Shown piece by piece: positions 41,750 through 50,448 of a stretch of 64,000 bases of DNA. Under the pieces are notes generated by a model. The model saw only the letters and a program-made list of their open reading frames with translations, was not told the origin of the DNA and searched no databases. The position numbers were made by a program, and so were the translations under genes. The DNA comes from Desulfopila aestuarii DSM 18488. GTDB taxonomy: Bacteria > Desulfobacterota > Desulfobulbia > Desulfobulbales > Desulfocapsaceae. The number at the start of each line of letters is the position of its first letter. Within the stretch, counting starts at the first letter, position 1. The DNA lies in NCBI RefSeq assembly GCF_900143695.1, contig NZ_FRFE01000007.1:62001-126000 (forward strand), given 5' to 3'.

Positions 41750-43483
41750 ATGAAAAAACCCATCGGCTTTTCCACTCAGATCCTGGTCCTTTTCATATCC
41801 TTGTGTGTGCTCTGCATCGGTCTTGTTGGGGTCATCAGCTACCGGATCACCAATCAGCTGAATATCGATCTGGTCATGACCAACCTCCGCACCCTGACCG
41901 ATTCAACGTACAACCTGATTGATTCGACAATCAATACTTCAATCAGAAACCATTTGCGGGCCATTGCCGAGCAGGACAGGAAGCTGATGGAAATGTACTT
42001 CAAACGAGTGGAGTCTGGAGAGCTCAGCGAGACAGCGGCTAAGGCGGAAGTCGAGGAAATTTTCCTAGGTCAAACCATCGGTGAAACCGGCTATACCTAT
42101 GTCGTCGATACTGACGGCACCCTTATGGTCCATCCGCTCATGAAGGGCTCGGATCTATCGAACTATACCTTCATAAAAGAACAGATCGATAAAAAAAACG
42201 GTTACATGGAGTATTCATGGAAGAATCCGTCAGATCCTCTTCCCAGAGACAAAGTGCTTTATATGTCATATTTCGACAAATGGCAGGCTATTATCTCAGT
42301 CTCTTCTTATAAATCGGAATTCACCTCACTGGTGAATGTCGACGACTTTAAAAACAACATTCTGTCCATCGTTCTGGGCGAAACCGGATATTTGTATGTG
42401 ATGAATTCACGGGGGGAGCTGGTCATCCACCCCAAACTGGAAGGAACCAGTATTTACGACTCAGTTGACTCACAGGGAAATTACTTCATTCAGGAGATCA
42501 TCAAGAATAAAAATGGCACCATCATCTATCCCTGGAAGAATCCGGGGGAATCTGCGCCGCGGGAAAAGATTGTCATCTATAAATATTTCAAACCGATGGA
42601 CTGGTATGTGTGTAGCGGTGTCTACATAGACGAACTGATCAAGCCCATCGAACAGATGAAAAAACAGCTGACGCTAACGGCTCTCTGTATTCTCATTTTT
42701 GCGGTCTGCATTTCGCTCTGGTACAGCAGACTTCTGTTGCGACCGATCACCGGCCTGATCCGCGCCACCGAACGTGTGATAGACGGGCACTTCGATGTAC
42801 AAATCGTCACCAGACGTGGTGACGAAATCGGCAGACTGACCACCATCTTCAATAAAATGCTCACTCAGATCAGGCAGTATATGACCGATCTTAACAAGAC
42901 CAACAAAGAACTGGAGACTGTCAACACCAGCCTTGAGCAAAAGGTTGAGGAGCGAACCCGACAGCTGGAGGCTCTCTCCAATCAGGACTGGTTGACCGGA
43001 ATTGCCAATCGCCGCAAACTGGATGAATACCTCCTACATGAATACAACTTGGCCGCTCGCAGCGACTTTCCCCTTTCTCTCATCATCTTGGACATCGATT
43101 TCTTTAAGAAGTACAATGACCGGTATGGCCACCTTGCCGGAGATGACTGCCTGAAAGAGGTGGCTCGCACACTCTCCGAGTCATTGCACAGAACATCAGA
43201 CTTTGCCGCCAGATACGGTGGCGAGGAATTCATAGCCATCCTCAGTAACAGTTCTCATAATTCTGCCTGTGAGATCGCCGAACGGATCCGCACCAACATC
43301 GAGCAGCTTAACATACCCCACGAAGGTTCGACGGTGGCTCCCGTGGTAACAGTCAGCCTGGGAATATGCACTCTTACCAACTGCCAAAAAACTCCCCTCC
43401 GACAATTCATCACCCTTGCTGATCAATCCCTTTACCGAGCCAAAGAGAAGGGGCGGAATCGTATTGAAGGCATTCAGATCTGA
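41750..43483 (+). CDS. Membrane diguanylate cyclase with double Cache sensor, HAMP and GGDEF
   Basis: 577 residues. A first helix (about 10-30) and a second (about 305-325) enclose a periplasmic region with two Cache-like repeats: IGETGYTYVVDTDGTLMVHP...YSWKNP and LGETGYLYVMNSRGELVIHP...YPWKNPG. HAMP follows (about 325-380), then a coiled coil and a GGDEF domain with the active site YGGEEF (about residue 488). RTSD five residues before it is an intact RxxD inhibitory site. It should make c-di-GMP in response to a small molecule outside the cytoplasm and be product-inhibited. Confidence 0.95.
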   Translation: MKKPIGFSTQILVLFISLCVLCIGLVGVISYRITNQLNIDLVMTNLRTLTDSTYNLIDSTINTSIRNHLRAIAEQDRKLMEMYFKRVESGELSETAAKAEVEEIFLGQTIGETGYTYVVDTDGTLMVHPLMKGSDLSNYTFIKEQIDKKNGYMEYSWKNPSDPLPRDKVLYMSYFDKWQAIISVSSYKSEFTSLVNVDDFKNNILSIVLGETGYLYVMNSRGELVIHPKLEGTSIYDSVDSQGNYFIQEIIKNKNGTIIYPWKNPGESAPREKIVIYKYFKPMDWYVCSGVYIDELIKPIEQMKKQLTLTALCILIFAVCISLWYSRLLLRPITGLIRATERVIDGHFDVQIVTRRGDEIGRLTTIFNKMLTQIRQYMTDLNKTNKELETVNTSLEQKVEERTRQLEALSNQDWLTGIANRRKLDEYLLHEYNLAARSDFPLSLIILDIDFFKKYNDRYGHLAGDDCLKEVARTLSESLHRTSDFAARYGGEEFIAILSNSSHNSACEIAERIRTNIEQLNIPHEGSTVAPVVTVSLGICTLTNCQKTPLRQFITLADQSLYRAKEKGRNRIEGIQI

Positions 43484-43712
43484 AGCATAGACAACAGCAT
43501 ATGGCTGTTTATGACGTGTAATCGAACATGTTTTCAAAATCTTAGTTGCACCTTTAACTTCAGCCAGATGGATATCCAAGCAATGGACCAATTTGACAAT
43601 TGGAGGAACATTCCCTTATCCTAAGACAAGACTGGCATGAATAAACAAGTGAAACGTGGCTGATTGATATTCTCAAGAGACAACAGACGGTGAAATTAAC
43701 AGAGGTGAAGGC

Positions 43713-44204
43713 GTGACTATACAACCGGGTACAATATCTTCTACTATTCGGCAAAATGTGCGACAGATAGAGCTTTTCTCCAACCTGTCAGATGATGAAA
43801 TCGACATCCTGATGAAACATGCCAAAATTCGCTCCCTCGTAGAGGATGAAGCGCTTTTCCATCAGGGAGACAATGGTGATTTTTTCGCGATAATCATAGA
43901 TGGTCGCATTGAAATCACAAAACACACAGAAATGGAGACCCCTGTTTCTCTTGCCTCCCTAACCTGTGGTGATACCCTTGGAGAAATGGCACTCATCGAC
44001 CAGGAAGCAAGATCCGCTTCAGCGACCGCCATCGAGCCATCCTCCGTATTTGTTCTTTCCAGGAAAAGCTTTGATATGCTGGTTGACCAATACCCCCGAT
44101 GTGGAACAAAACTACTGAGAAAGTTAGCAATAATTCTCTGTAATCATCTTCGCAAAACTTCAGGACGGTTCGCAGAATCCATCGAGCCAAGTCTTCTCAC
44201 ATAG
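43713..44204 (+). CDS. Cyclic nucleotide-binding domain protein
   Basis: 163 residues from GTG 43713 (GAGGTGAAG just upstream). It is a single CNB domain: IELFSNLSDDEIDILMKHAK, FHQGDNGDFFAIIIDGRIEI, LTCGDTLGEMALIDQEARSASATAIEPS and the lid helices RKLAIILCNHLRKTSG. In the phosphate-binding cassette the usual GE-x-x-L...R-x-A becomes LGEMALIDQEARSASA, so Glu and Arg are kept and nucleotide binding is likely. No DNA-binding domain is present, so it is a sensor or adaptor rather than a Crp-type regulator. Confidence 0.9.
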   Translation: MTIQPGTISSTIRQNVRQIELFSNLSDDEIDILMKHAKIRSLVEDEALFHQGDNGDFFAIIIDGRIEITKHTEMETPVSLASLTCGDTLGEMALIDQEARSASATAIEPSSVFVLSRKSFDMLVDQYPRCGTKLLRKLAIILCNHLRKTSGRFAESIEPSLLT

Positions 44205-44960
44205 ACATCTCGTTCGCAGTATTGGCGTAATGCCATATTCTCTGCCTCTTGCTGAACTGGAGTATCAGAACTTTCACAGTGCAGGTAATACTGCACTGTG
44301 GCTAAACCATCTGCAGTGCCCAGTTCATGGATCAAAGTATTGACGATTGTCCCGGTTTACGATCTGTTCCGACCAAAACATGATTCTTCGTACATTCCTC
44401 CTGTTTCTGCCTGAGCGTTGTTTTCCATGAGATAAAATTTTAATCATTTATTTGCAGACAGATTCGGCCCCTGATCATCGGTTACAAACGCGGAGCCTGA
44501 TAACGAGGGTTGATTTACAATTCTGTACTTCAGCCTTCTATCGAATTTCACATATGAAATCGAGTTACGTTTTAGTTATTGGCGTAAACCATCATCTTTG
44601 CATCCGATTACGAATTTTCTCTTTTTATAACAAATAACACGAGTAACAATTCCTTTTATCACACTCCTGGCACCATACCTGCATAACTCCATGTGGTAGT
44701 TATCGATGACACGTTCATTTTGTCAGAAAATACAATTTCTTTTCATCCCAAGACTCGATCTTTTAGTCACAATTCAGGAGTAAGAGAAATTTTTACCACA
44801 GACATACAACCAATATCAGGATCTTCGTTTGCCTCTAAGTATACAATTTAGAGCATAAGGAAGATATCGTCCCAAAGGGCAGTTTCAGGATGAAAACAAG
44901 TTGAACATTTCCCTGGTGGGATAGCTAACAGTGTTACAAACTTTACACTACGAGGGAACA
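44205..44960. other. Long AT-rich intergenic region
   Basis: 756 bp between the CNB gene and the AP2-like gene, markedly more AT-rich than its surroundings, especially 44430-44860. It holds one perfect 10-bp inverted repeat (44275-44300). No frame with recognisable sequence and no tRNA was found. The base composition together with the neighbouring AP2-like gene hints at a small acquired segment. Confidence 0.5.
44275..44300. repeat. 10-bp inverted repeat, 6-nt loop
   Basis: CACAGTGCAG (44275-44284) and CTGCACTGTG (44291-44300) pair perfectly around GTAATA, about 70 bp after the CNB gene stop. There is no T-run, so it may be an mRNA-end hairpin or a binding site rather than a classic terminator. 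Confidence 0.6.
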
Positions 44961-45407
44961 ATGAAAGAATTTGAGAAACAGAAAATGTTGCTGGAAAAGC
45001 ACAAGGACATAGCGCGCATTGATCAGGAGTCAAAACGAACACATGGCTGGTATGTACGTGTGCGCTTTATTGGCAAGACACATTCAAAGTTTTTTTCTGA
45101 CAAAAAATGTGGTGGAAGATATTCAAGCCTGTTGTCGGCAATCTCCTGGCGAGACAAAATTGAGAAGAAGATTGGGAAAATACGCACAAACAAGCATATG
45201 GTTACCGTCAGCAACTCAAGCACCGGCGTTGTCGGCGTGCGGCTGAATGAAAAACTGAGCAGGTATGAGGTAAGCTGGGTAACCCATCAGGGCAAACAAG
45301 GAAAAACCTCCGTTTCCATTAAGAAACACGGCAAAAAATCTGCATTTGCCAAAGCGTGCGCTATTCGCCAGCAAAAAGAACAGTCTCGCCTCGAGTACTC
45401 CGCATAG
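44961..45407 (+). CDS. AP2-like DNA-binding domain protein
   Basis: 148 residues from ATG 44961 (GAGGGA 3-8 nt upstream; the frame is open to 44931). Two AP2-like units can be read: HGWYVRVRFIGKTHSKFFSDKKCGG...LLSAISWRDKI, and after a linker STGVVGVRLNEKLSRYEVSWVTHQGKQGKTSVSIKKHGKKSAFAKACAIRQQKE. Bacterial and phage AP2 domains have the same order of strands and a C-terminal helix rich in Ala and Arg; in phages they often accompany HNH nucleases, but no nuclease motif is seen here. Strongly basic, so probably a DNA-binding protein. It ends with a good terminator. Confidence 0.75.
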   Translation: MKEFEKQKMLLEKHKDIARIDQESKRTHGWYVRVRFIGKTHSKFFSDKKCGGRYSSLLSAISWRDKIEKKIGKIRTNKHMVTVSNSSTGVVGVRLNEKLSRYEVSWVTHQGKQGKTSVSIKKHGKKSAFAKACAIRQQKEQSRLEYSA

Positions 45408-45421
45408 CCTCCTCCCGAAGG

Positions 45422-45464
45422 CTCCCTGACAACTCTGCAGAGTGTGTTGTCGGGGAGTCTTTTG
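45422..45464 (+). terminator. Rho-independent terminator after the AP2-like gene
   Basis: CTCCCTGACAAC (45422-45433) pairs with GTTGTCGGGGAG (45446-45457) with one T-G wobble, followed by TCTTTT. It lies 15 bp after the stop codon. Confidence 0.85.
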
Positions 45465-45598
45465 AAAATATTGCTACTTCATGAAAACAGGCTTGAGCGA
45501 TGGGGTAGAAAATGAAGACACGTTTCCCATGGCGCCCTGCCTAATAGCTTCATCACAATGCTCCAGACACAACCTTCCTGAAACCTGACGTAATCCCA

Positions 45599-46141
45599 TC
45601 ATGGTCGTCTAGCCGGTACATCATCTCCGTTTTTCTCACTGCGCAATTCAGGTCGCAGCAGTTTTCCCCAGCGCTCATTAAAGGGATGAACCCTCGCCAC
45701 AGGCCCATTATCACTCTCCAACGGATAGCCTTTATTGGCCCACATGAAAATTGAGCCACGCAGGTTATAGACATTTTGAAGGCCCTGCTGTTGTAATTGC
45801 TGGACATACTTTGCCGAGCGCAGACCAACAGAGCAGTAGGCAACAATCAACAGGTCCTTCTCACTTTTTTCAGGTTGAAATGCGTCTGCAGGAAGGGCAT
45901 TTGGCAGATGACTGACCTGGTATTCCGCCGGTTCACGAACATCGACCAAAACAAATTGTTGATTACTATCCAGCATTGACCGCACCTCTTCCACGCTCAA
46001 TTGCCGGACGGTTGGGAAATCTTGATCAAGAGCCTGATCGATATCCGCCCATTCAAGTTCACCAAACATGAGCGACCAGCGAAAACCGCTAAGCAGAAGC
46101 GTTGCCAGCAGGACAATAAATATTTTGGAGATCGTCTTCAT
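45599..46141 (-). CDS. Membrane-anchored rhodanese-like protein
   Basis: 180 residues from the ATG at 46141, which has AGGGAA at a better distance than the ATG at 46147. An N-terminal hydrophobic segment (about residues 4-20) is a signal or anchor, so the domain is periplasmic. The rhodanese domain has FVLVDVREPAEYQVSHLPNA and the active loop YCSVGLRSA with the catalytic Cys, and ends NLRGSIFMWANKGYPL. It would carry or transfer sulfane sulfur. The C-terminal tail is polar. It is the last member of a sulfur- and thiol-related group on the minus strand. Confidence 0.88.
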   Translation of the reverse strand: MKTISKIFIVLLATLLLSGFRWSLMFGELEWADIDQALDQDFPTVRQLSVEEVRSMLDSNQQFVLVDVREPAEYQVSHLPNALPADAFQPEKSEKDLLIVAYCSVGLRSAKYVQQLQQQGLQNVYNLRGSIFMWANKGYPLESDNGPVARVHPFNERWGKLLRPELRSEKNGDDVPARRP

Positions 46142-46455
46142 CCACATTTCCCTGTCGGTTACTCAGCAAGTCTCTTTGATGAAAAGGATCTGGTTTTAAA
46201 TAAACATCAGCGGAGAGCACTCTGCCTGCCCTTTCCGGTCTTTTTCGTACCATCTGAGCCAGCGCAATACCTGGACAATCTATTTCGATCAGGCGGATTT
46301 TGATGACAGCCATTGGTGGTAACCTACCTTCGGCTCTCAAAAAGGATAGCGACCCGGCAGTTATCATCAAATACCGCCTGCAACACGCAAAAAGGGGAAT
46401 TTCGACTATTTTAACACGAAATTCCCCATTTGGCAGCGCAGCTCAGTACCAGACC

Positions 46456-46980
46456 TTATTTGACGGCGTCAACCTCGTAATCCGCACCCTTCCAGGCAAA
46501 GATCCCGCCCGGATGACGGAAGACATTGGTGTAACCCATTTTTTTGGCCCACAGAGCCCCGTTATGGCTACGGGTACACTTAACGAAGCCACAGTAGACA
46601 ACGATCTTTTTATTTTTATCAGCACCCAGCAGTGCCGCATAGTCAGCTTCGCTCTTACCCCCAGTTTCCTCGCTGTTCCATTCGCTCATTTCAGGGATGG
46701 GAAAAAGAAACTGTTTTGCACCAGGTATATGATTCTTCTTGTAGCTGTTCTCATAAGGCATGGTGTCAATAATGAGAATATCCTCATTTGCGGCAATGGC
46801 CTGATGCAGTTCCTCGGTGGTGATTACATCATATCCGCCTTGCTGAACTTCTCGTACCAACTTCACCGCCGAACTCTCAGTTGTAACTTCCTGCTCAAAC
46901 TTTGAAGTGCCAAAGGCAAAGGCGTTTCCGCCAAAGCAGAATGATGCTGCAACCAATAGTGTAATCAATGTTTTTTTCAT
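46456..46980 (-). CDS. Exported rhodanese-like protein with a two-Cys active loop
   Basis: 174 residues with a signal peptide (MKKTLITLLVAASFCFGGNAFA, cleavage about residue 22). The rhodanese-like domain has ILIIDTMPYENSYKKNHIPGAKQF and the active loop VVYCGFVKCTRSHNGA, with two Cys four residues apart, then NVFRHPGGIFAWKGADY. The second Cys is unlike the plain rhodanese loop and could allow disulfide formation. The ATG overlaps the stop of the MauE-like gene (ATGA), so the two are translationally coupled. Confidence 0.88.
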   Translation of the reverse strand: MKKTLITLLVAASFCFGGNAFAFGTSKFEQEVTTESSAVKLVREVQQGGYDVITTEELHQAIAANEDILIIDTMPYENSYKKNHIPGAKQFLFPIPEMSEWNSEETGGKSEADYAALLGADKNKKIVVYCGFVKCTRSHNGALWAKKMGYTNVFRHPGGIFAWKGADYEVDAVK

Positions 46981-47450
46981 CGCTGTTCTCCGTGTTGAGT
47001 GGATAATTTAGAAAAAGAATGCCAGAAACCATAAGTCAGGGGGATAAGTAACAAAAGATCTCGAATAAGTGCGGTACGTAAGCCGGAGAACGCAGTATGT
47101 TCGGGATCTTCAGCACTAAAACAGCCGCAGTCAATATCGAGACCCAGATGGATGCCATAGGAGAGAACCGCTATAAAGATGCCCAAAAGCACTGCAGTGA
47201 GCCAAAGGCCTGCCTTTCTGTTCATAAGTAACAGAAGTGCAGCAAGCAGCTCCACCAATGGCAGGACGATCGCCACCGGCAGCAGCAGAAACGTCGGTAA
47301 CAGACCATACGCCGCTATGACGTTTGCAAACAGCGCGGGATCAAGCAGTTTGGGAAGGCAGGCGTAGAGAAAGATCCCAGCCAGCAGCCAGCGCGCGCCA
47401 CGGTCAAGCCAGGTTGTACGTCTCTTGCTACCACTGCCCTTTGGTTCCAT
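46977..47450 (-). CDS. MauE/DoxX-like membrane protein
   Basis: 157 residues from ATG 47450 (GGAGAA 5 nt upstream; the frame extends upstream to a GTG without a ribosome site). Four hydrophobic helices with RWLLAGIFLYACLPKLLDP in the first (the MauE/DoxX K-x-x-DP motif), then ATLLELLAALLLL-like second helix and LDIDCGCFS, a CxC pair facing the periplasm. MauE-type proteins help thiol or disulfide transfer across the membrane. Coupled with the downstream exported rhodanese, it may supply reducing or sulfur equivalents to the periplasm (inference). Confidence 0.88.
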   Translation of the reverse strand: MEPKGSGSKRRTTWLDRGARWLLAGIFLYACLPKLLDPALFANVIAAYGLLPTFLLLPVAIVLPLVELLAALLLLMNRKAGLWLTAVLLGIFIAVLSYGIHLGLDIDCGCFSAEDPEHTAFSGLRTALIRDLLLLIPLTYGFWHSFSKLSTQHGEQR

Positions 47451-47707
47451 ACTTCTCCATTGCTCATCCAGCTCATCGACGTCGGCCACACGGTTTTTCT
47501 GCCCAAAGCCATCGTATCAAGGCGCCAAATATCGCGTGATGCTGTCGATTTGTCAAATCGTTAATCCCGATCAGAGTATGGAGTTTCATCCGACATTCCA
47601 ATACACTGCAACAGAGTGAGACTTTCCACTTCACTTGCCTTCTACAATCGCGCTATAATCAAATAACAGCTATCCCCCTCACCTTTCTATCCAACGCTGG
47701 AGTCACG

Positions 47708-48037
47708 ATGGGAGCTAACAGAATACCGCATCTCCTAAAAGCAGCTTTTCTGCTTCTCGCCACATCACCCATTCTCGGTGGTCTATGGATCATCCAGCCC
47801 TGTCTTGTCACGAGGAATCAGACCATCCTCTATCTTGCTGCCGGATTTTTTCTCATAGGTATCGGCGAGATAGTAAATCATCCAAAGCAAACCGCAGCCA
47901 ATTACACAGAGAATAATAACAGTGATCTACGACGAATCCACCACCGTAGCCGCAATCCCTGCCCGTTAGGCAATCTCCTTATCATTGGCGGGATCATTTT
48001 TCTTTTCATGGCCTTTGGCCATCTCATCCTCCCCTGA
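47708..48037 (+). CDS. Small membrane protein of unknown function
   Basis: 109 residues with three hydrophobic segments (about 10-30, 40-57 and 88-107), joined by a polar, Asn- and Arg-rich loop. No catalytic motif. I do not recognise it. The gene lies between the divergent MauE-like gene and the PilZ gene; no strong ribosome site is seen before the ATG, so the start is uncertain. Confidence 0.6.
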   Translation: MGANRIPHLLKAAFLLLATSPILGGLWIIQPCLVTRNQTILYLAAGFFLIGIGEIVNHPKQTAANYTENNNSDLRRIHHRSRNPCPLGNLLIIGGIIFLFMAFGHLILP

Positions 48038-48266
48038 CCATTATAAATTTCCGTTTTTCGCCCATGCCAGCACTCTTCTGTCAGGTTTTTCTCCTTGGCT
48101 TTTTCTGCCCCATGTCTACAATGAAATAAGGGGGTGGAAGAAATACAGAGGCAGGCTGTCCTTGGTATTTCACACCGGGGAAGAGAGAAGAGAGAACCGG
48201 TGCACGCGCCGTTATCCGGAGATATCCGGAGAACCGGTCACATTAATTCAGCTGCAGGTGATGCAT

Positions 48267-48596
48267 ATGGACAAACGGAAACATCCACGAATTCCCATTC
48301 GCGGGTTAAGCGCGGATATTTCGGACGGCAAGGGCTTTTTCACCGGGACAGTAATGGACATCTCCCGATTCGGTATGTCGCTCAACCACATCCCCAAAAC
48401 GTTGGACGCCAGTGCGGACATTCTTTCAGTGATTATTGACGGACAGGGAAACCATTTCAAACTTCTGGTCAGGCAGAAATGGGAAACAGATACCGGCCAA
48501 ACCAAGACCATTGGCGGCCAGATTGAGAATAGCCCATGGGACTGGACGGAATTTATTCTGCAAATTGAACCAGACAAGGACGATATCTGGGGATAA
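48267..48596 (+). CDS. PilZ-domain protein
   Basis: 109 residues from ATG 48267 (AGGTG 8 nt upstream); the frame is open far upstream, but without family likeness. The N-terminal MDKRKHPRIPI has the RxxxR motif (Arg4 and Arg8) and the strand GTVMDISRFGMSL has the D/N-x-S-x-x-G motif; together they bind c-di-GMP in PilZ domains. It is a stand-alone receptor that would respond to cyclases such as that at 41750-43483. Its target is unknown. Confidence 0.88.
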   Translation: MDKRKHPRIPIRGLSADISDGKGFFTGTVMDISRFGMSLNHIPKTLDASADILSVIIDGQGNHFKLLVRQKWETDTGQTKTIGGQIENSPWDWTEFILQIEPDKDDIWG

Positions 48597-48623
48597 CCCC
48601 CTAACGAGATCGCACAAAAGAAA

Positions 48624-48660
48624 AACGGCGACAGGAACTGTTGTTCCTGCCGCCGTTTTT
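48624..48660. terminator. Bidirectional terminator between pilZ-type gene and hypD
   Basis: AACGGCG-A-CAGGAAC (48624-48638) pairs with GTTCCTG-C-CGCCGTT (48643-48657) around a 4-nt loop, with T-runs on the plus side and A-runs before the stem that serve as the T-run for the minus strand. It ends both the PilZ gene and the hydrogenase cluster. Confidence 0.92.
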
Positions 48661-48686
48661 TGCTCTGTTAAGCTCCCCTCTAGCAA

Positions 48687-49769
48687 TCAGGCATGCTGTG
48701 CCGCCCGGGAAGGCTCCAGATTATATTTAAAGTAGGATGCACAGATGCCCTCACTGGAGATCATACAGGGCCCGATAGGATTCTGCGGTGTGCAGGCCAT
48801 TCCAAATGACGGACAATCCGGCGGCAAGCCACGGCCGGAAATGATCATGTCGCAATGGCAGGAGCAGCGTTCCTCTCCTTCCCCGAACCGGACGTTAAAA
48901 CGCTTGGTCGCATCGTACAATGACAATTCATCGCGGATCACGAAGCCTGACTCGGCAATTGTACCAAGACCGCGCCATGCGGTATCGACGGCAAAAAACA
49001 CCTCAGAAACCATCCGCCGGGCATTCTGGTTATCTTCAGACGAGTAGATGACAGCCGAGCTGTCGTCAAAAAGCGATACACCATGGCGGATCTGCATCAC
49101 CATTGAGATCAACCCTCGCAGGATATCACTCTTGTCAAATCCTGCTATGCAACAGGAAATATTATACTTTTTCGCAAGAGCAGTGTATGCCTCGGTATCG
49201 GAAATTGTGGTAACATGATCGGAACAGAGCAGACCATCGATATCGACCTCCGGGTCGCACATAATGGAATCGATGGTAGGCGGCAGCAAGCGGATAGAAG
49301 GGATAACACAGAAATTTGTGATGCCCTCGCTCGCGGCTTCCAGGATGGTCTCGGCAACAGACGGGGCAGTCGCCTCAAAACCAACCGCCGGATAGACGAT
49401 AATCTTGTCCGGATTACGACGTGCCACATCAAGACAATCACGCGGCGAGGAGATAACCTCTACCAGTGCTCCTTTTTGGCGGATCGATGCCAGCGATTCC
49501 CTACTGCCAGGTACCTGCAGCAGATCCTCACAGGTGGTGGTAATCACATCAGGTTGCAGCGCAACCTTGACAAAAGCATCAACATGGCCAGCCGGCATAA
49601 CGCAGACCGAACAGCCCGGCCCCGAAACTAATTCCAGCCTGCTTGGCAGCTCCTCCCGGAGCCGATAACGTAATATTGCCTGGTTATGCGCACCGCACAC
49701 AACCATAATTCGGATTGGTCTGTCGACAATTTCGTGTAGCCTCTGGAGCAACTCTTCCGGCTTTCTCAA
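48687..49769 (-). CDS. hypD: HypD-like hydrogenase maturation protein, divergent
   Basis: 360 residues from TTG 49769 (AAGGTGG 6 nt upstream). HypD assembles the Fe(CN)2CO unit with HypC. Conserved parts are IMVVCGAHNQAILRY, LVSGPGCSVCVMP, TTCEDLLQVPG, YPAVGFEATAPS and the C-terminal Fe-S site FGEGEERCSCHCD...CPSFGMACTPQNPIGPCMISSEGICASYFKY. Changes from the usual motifs are CGTHTH to CGAHNQ and GPGCPVC to GPGCSVC; the key Cys and one His are kept. It is the only hyp gene here and the last of the cluster, so hypABCEF must be elsewhere. Confidence 0.9.
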   Translation of the reverse strand: MRKPEELLQRLHEIVDRPIRIMVVCGAHNQAILRYRLREELPSRLELVSGPGCSVCVMPAGHVDAFVKVALQPDVITTTCEDLLQVPGSRESLASIRQKGALVEVISSPRDCLDVARRNPDKIIVYPAVGFEATAPSVAETILEAASEGITNFCVIPSIRLLPPTIDSIMCDPEVDIDGLLCSDHVTTISDTEAYTALAKKYNISCCIAGFDKSDILRGLISMVMQIRHGVSLFDDSSAVIYSSEDNQNARRMVSEVFFAVDTAWRGLGTIAESGFVIRDELSLYDATKRFNVRFGEGEERCSCHCDMIISGRGLPPDCPSFGMACTPQNPIGPCMISSEGICASYFKYNLEPSRAAQHA

Positions 49770-49926
49770 TTCGCCACCTTCTCATTCAAGGAACTGACAG
49801 TTTATGCGTGCAAACGGCGATGACGGCAACGAAGCCGACCCGCCAGGGTCAAGCGAGATAAGAAGCCGGCTGGTTGTACGAGCCAGCCGGCATATCTTGA
49901 TGAGTATTCACTGCGGATCACAGATA

Positions 49927-50184
49927 TTATTCAACGTTTTCTTCCGCTTCCTTCCTCATATCTGCAAAATTCTGGGATCTCGTAATTTTTTCGTTATTAA
50001 GCAGCTCAATCTCTTCCTTGGTCAGGTGAAACATACCGCAGGCAGGACAGGTTGCATCAAATTCCTCACCAACGGCGCGAGCCTTGAGTTCGTCGATGGT
50101 CATGTGATCGACATACCCGCAAACGCCGGATGGATTTTCCGCCCGAACCTGAACACGTTTACCCCTTTCACTTCGTTGTGGCAT
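49927..50184 (-). CDS. Small CxxC protein in the hydrogenase cluster
   Basis: 85 residues from ATG 50184, supported by AGGAGA 6 nt upstream (the frame is open to 50238). A basic start (MPQRSERGKRVQVR) is followed by a GVCGYVDHMT segment with one Cys, DATCPACGMFHLTKEEIELL with a CxxC, and an acidic C-terminal helix. Three Cys and a nearby His could hold a zinc or iron ion. I do not recognise a family. It sits between mvhA (264-bp gap) and hypD (157-bp gap) on the same strand, so a link with hydrogenase function is likely but not shown. Confidence 0.72.
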   Translation of the reverse strand: MPQRSERGKRVQVRAENPSGVCGYVDHMTIDELKARAVGEEFDATCPACGMFHLTKEEIELLNNEKITRSQNFADMRKEAEENVE

Positions 50185-50448
50185 CTTGCTCTCCTTGGAT
50201 TGAACAAATTGTGCCTGTTCAGCAGGATTGTCCCACATACGCCCTTACTATAACATTCTCGACCAAATCATCATCAAAAAAACGGCCGGGAGAAATGCAT
50301 CAGCTTTACGGACATATGCAACTAACCAATAACAGGCAGATTTATGAAAAAATGCCTGCTAATGAATTTGTGTCGAATTATCTATTCACTAAAATGATCA
50401 GCCAGCCACTCCGGACAAGCCTGAGTGGCATAGGCTTGCTGACCGGTG

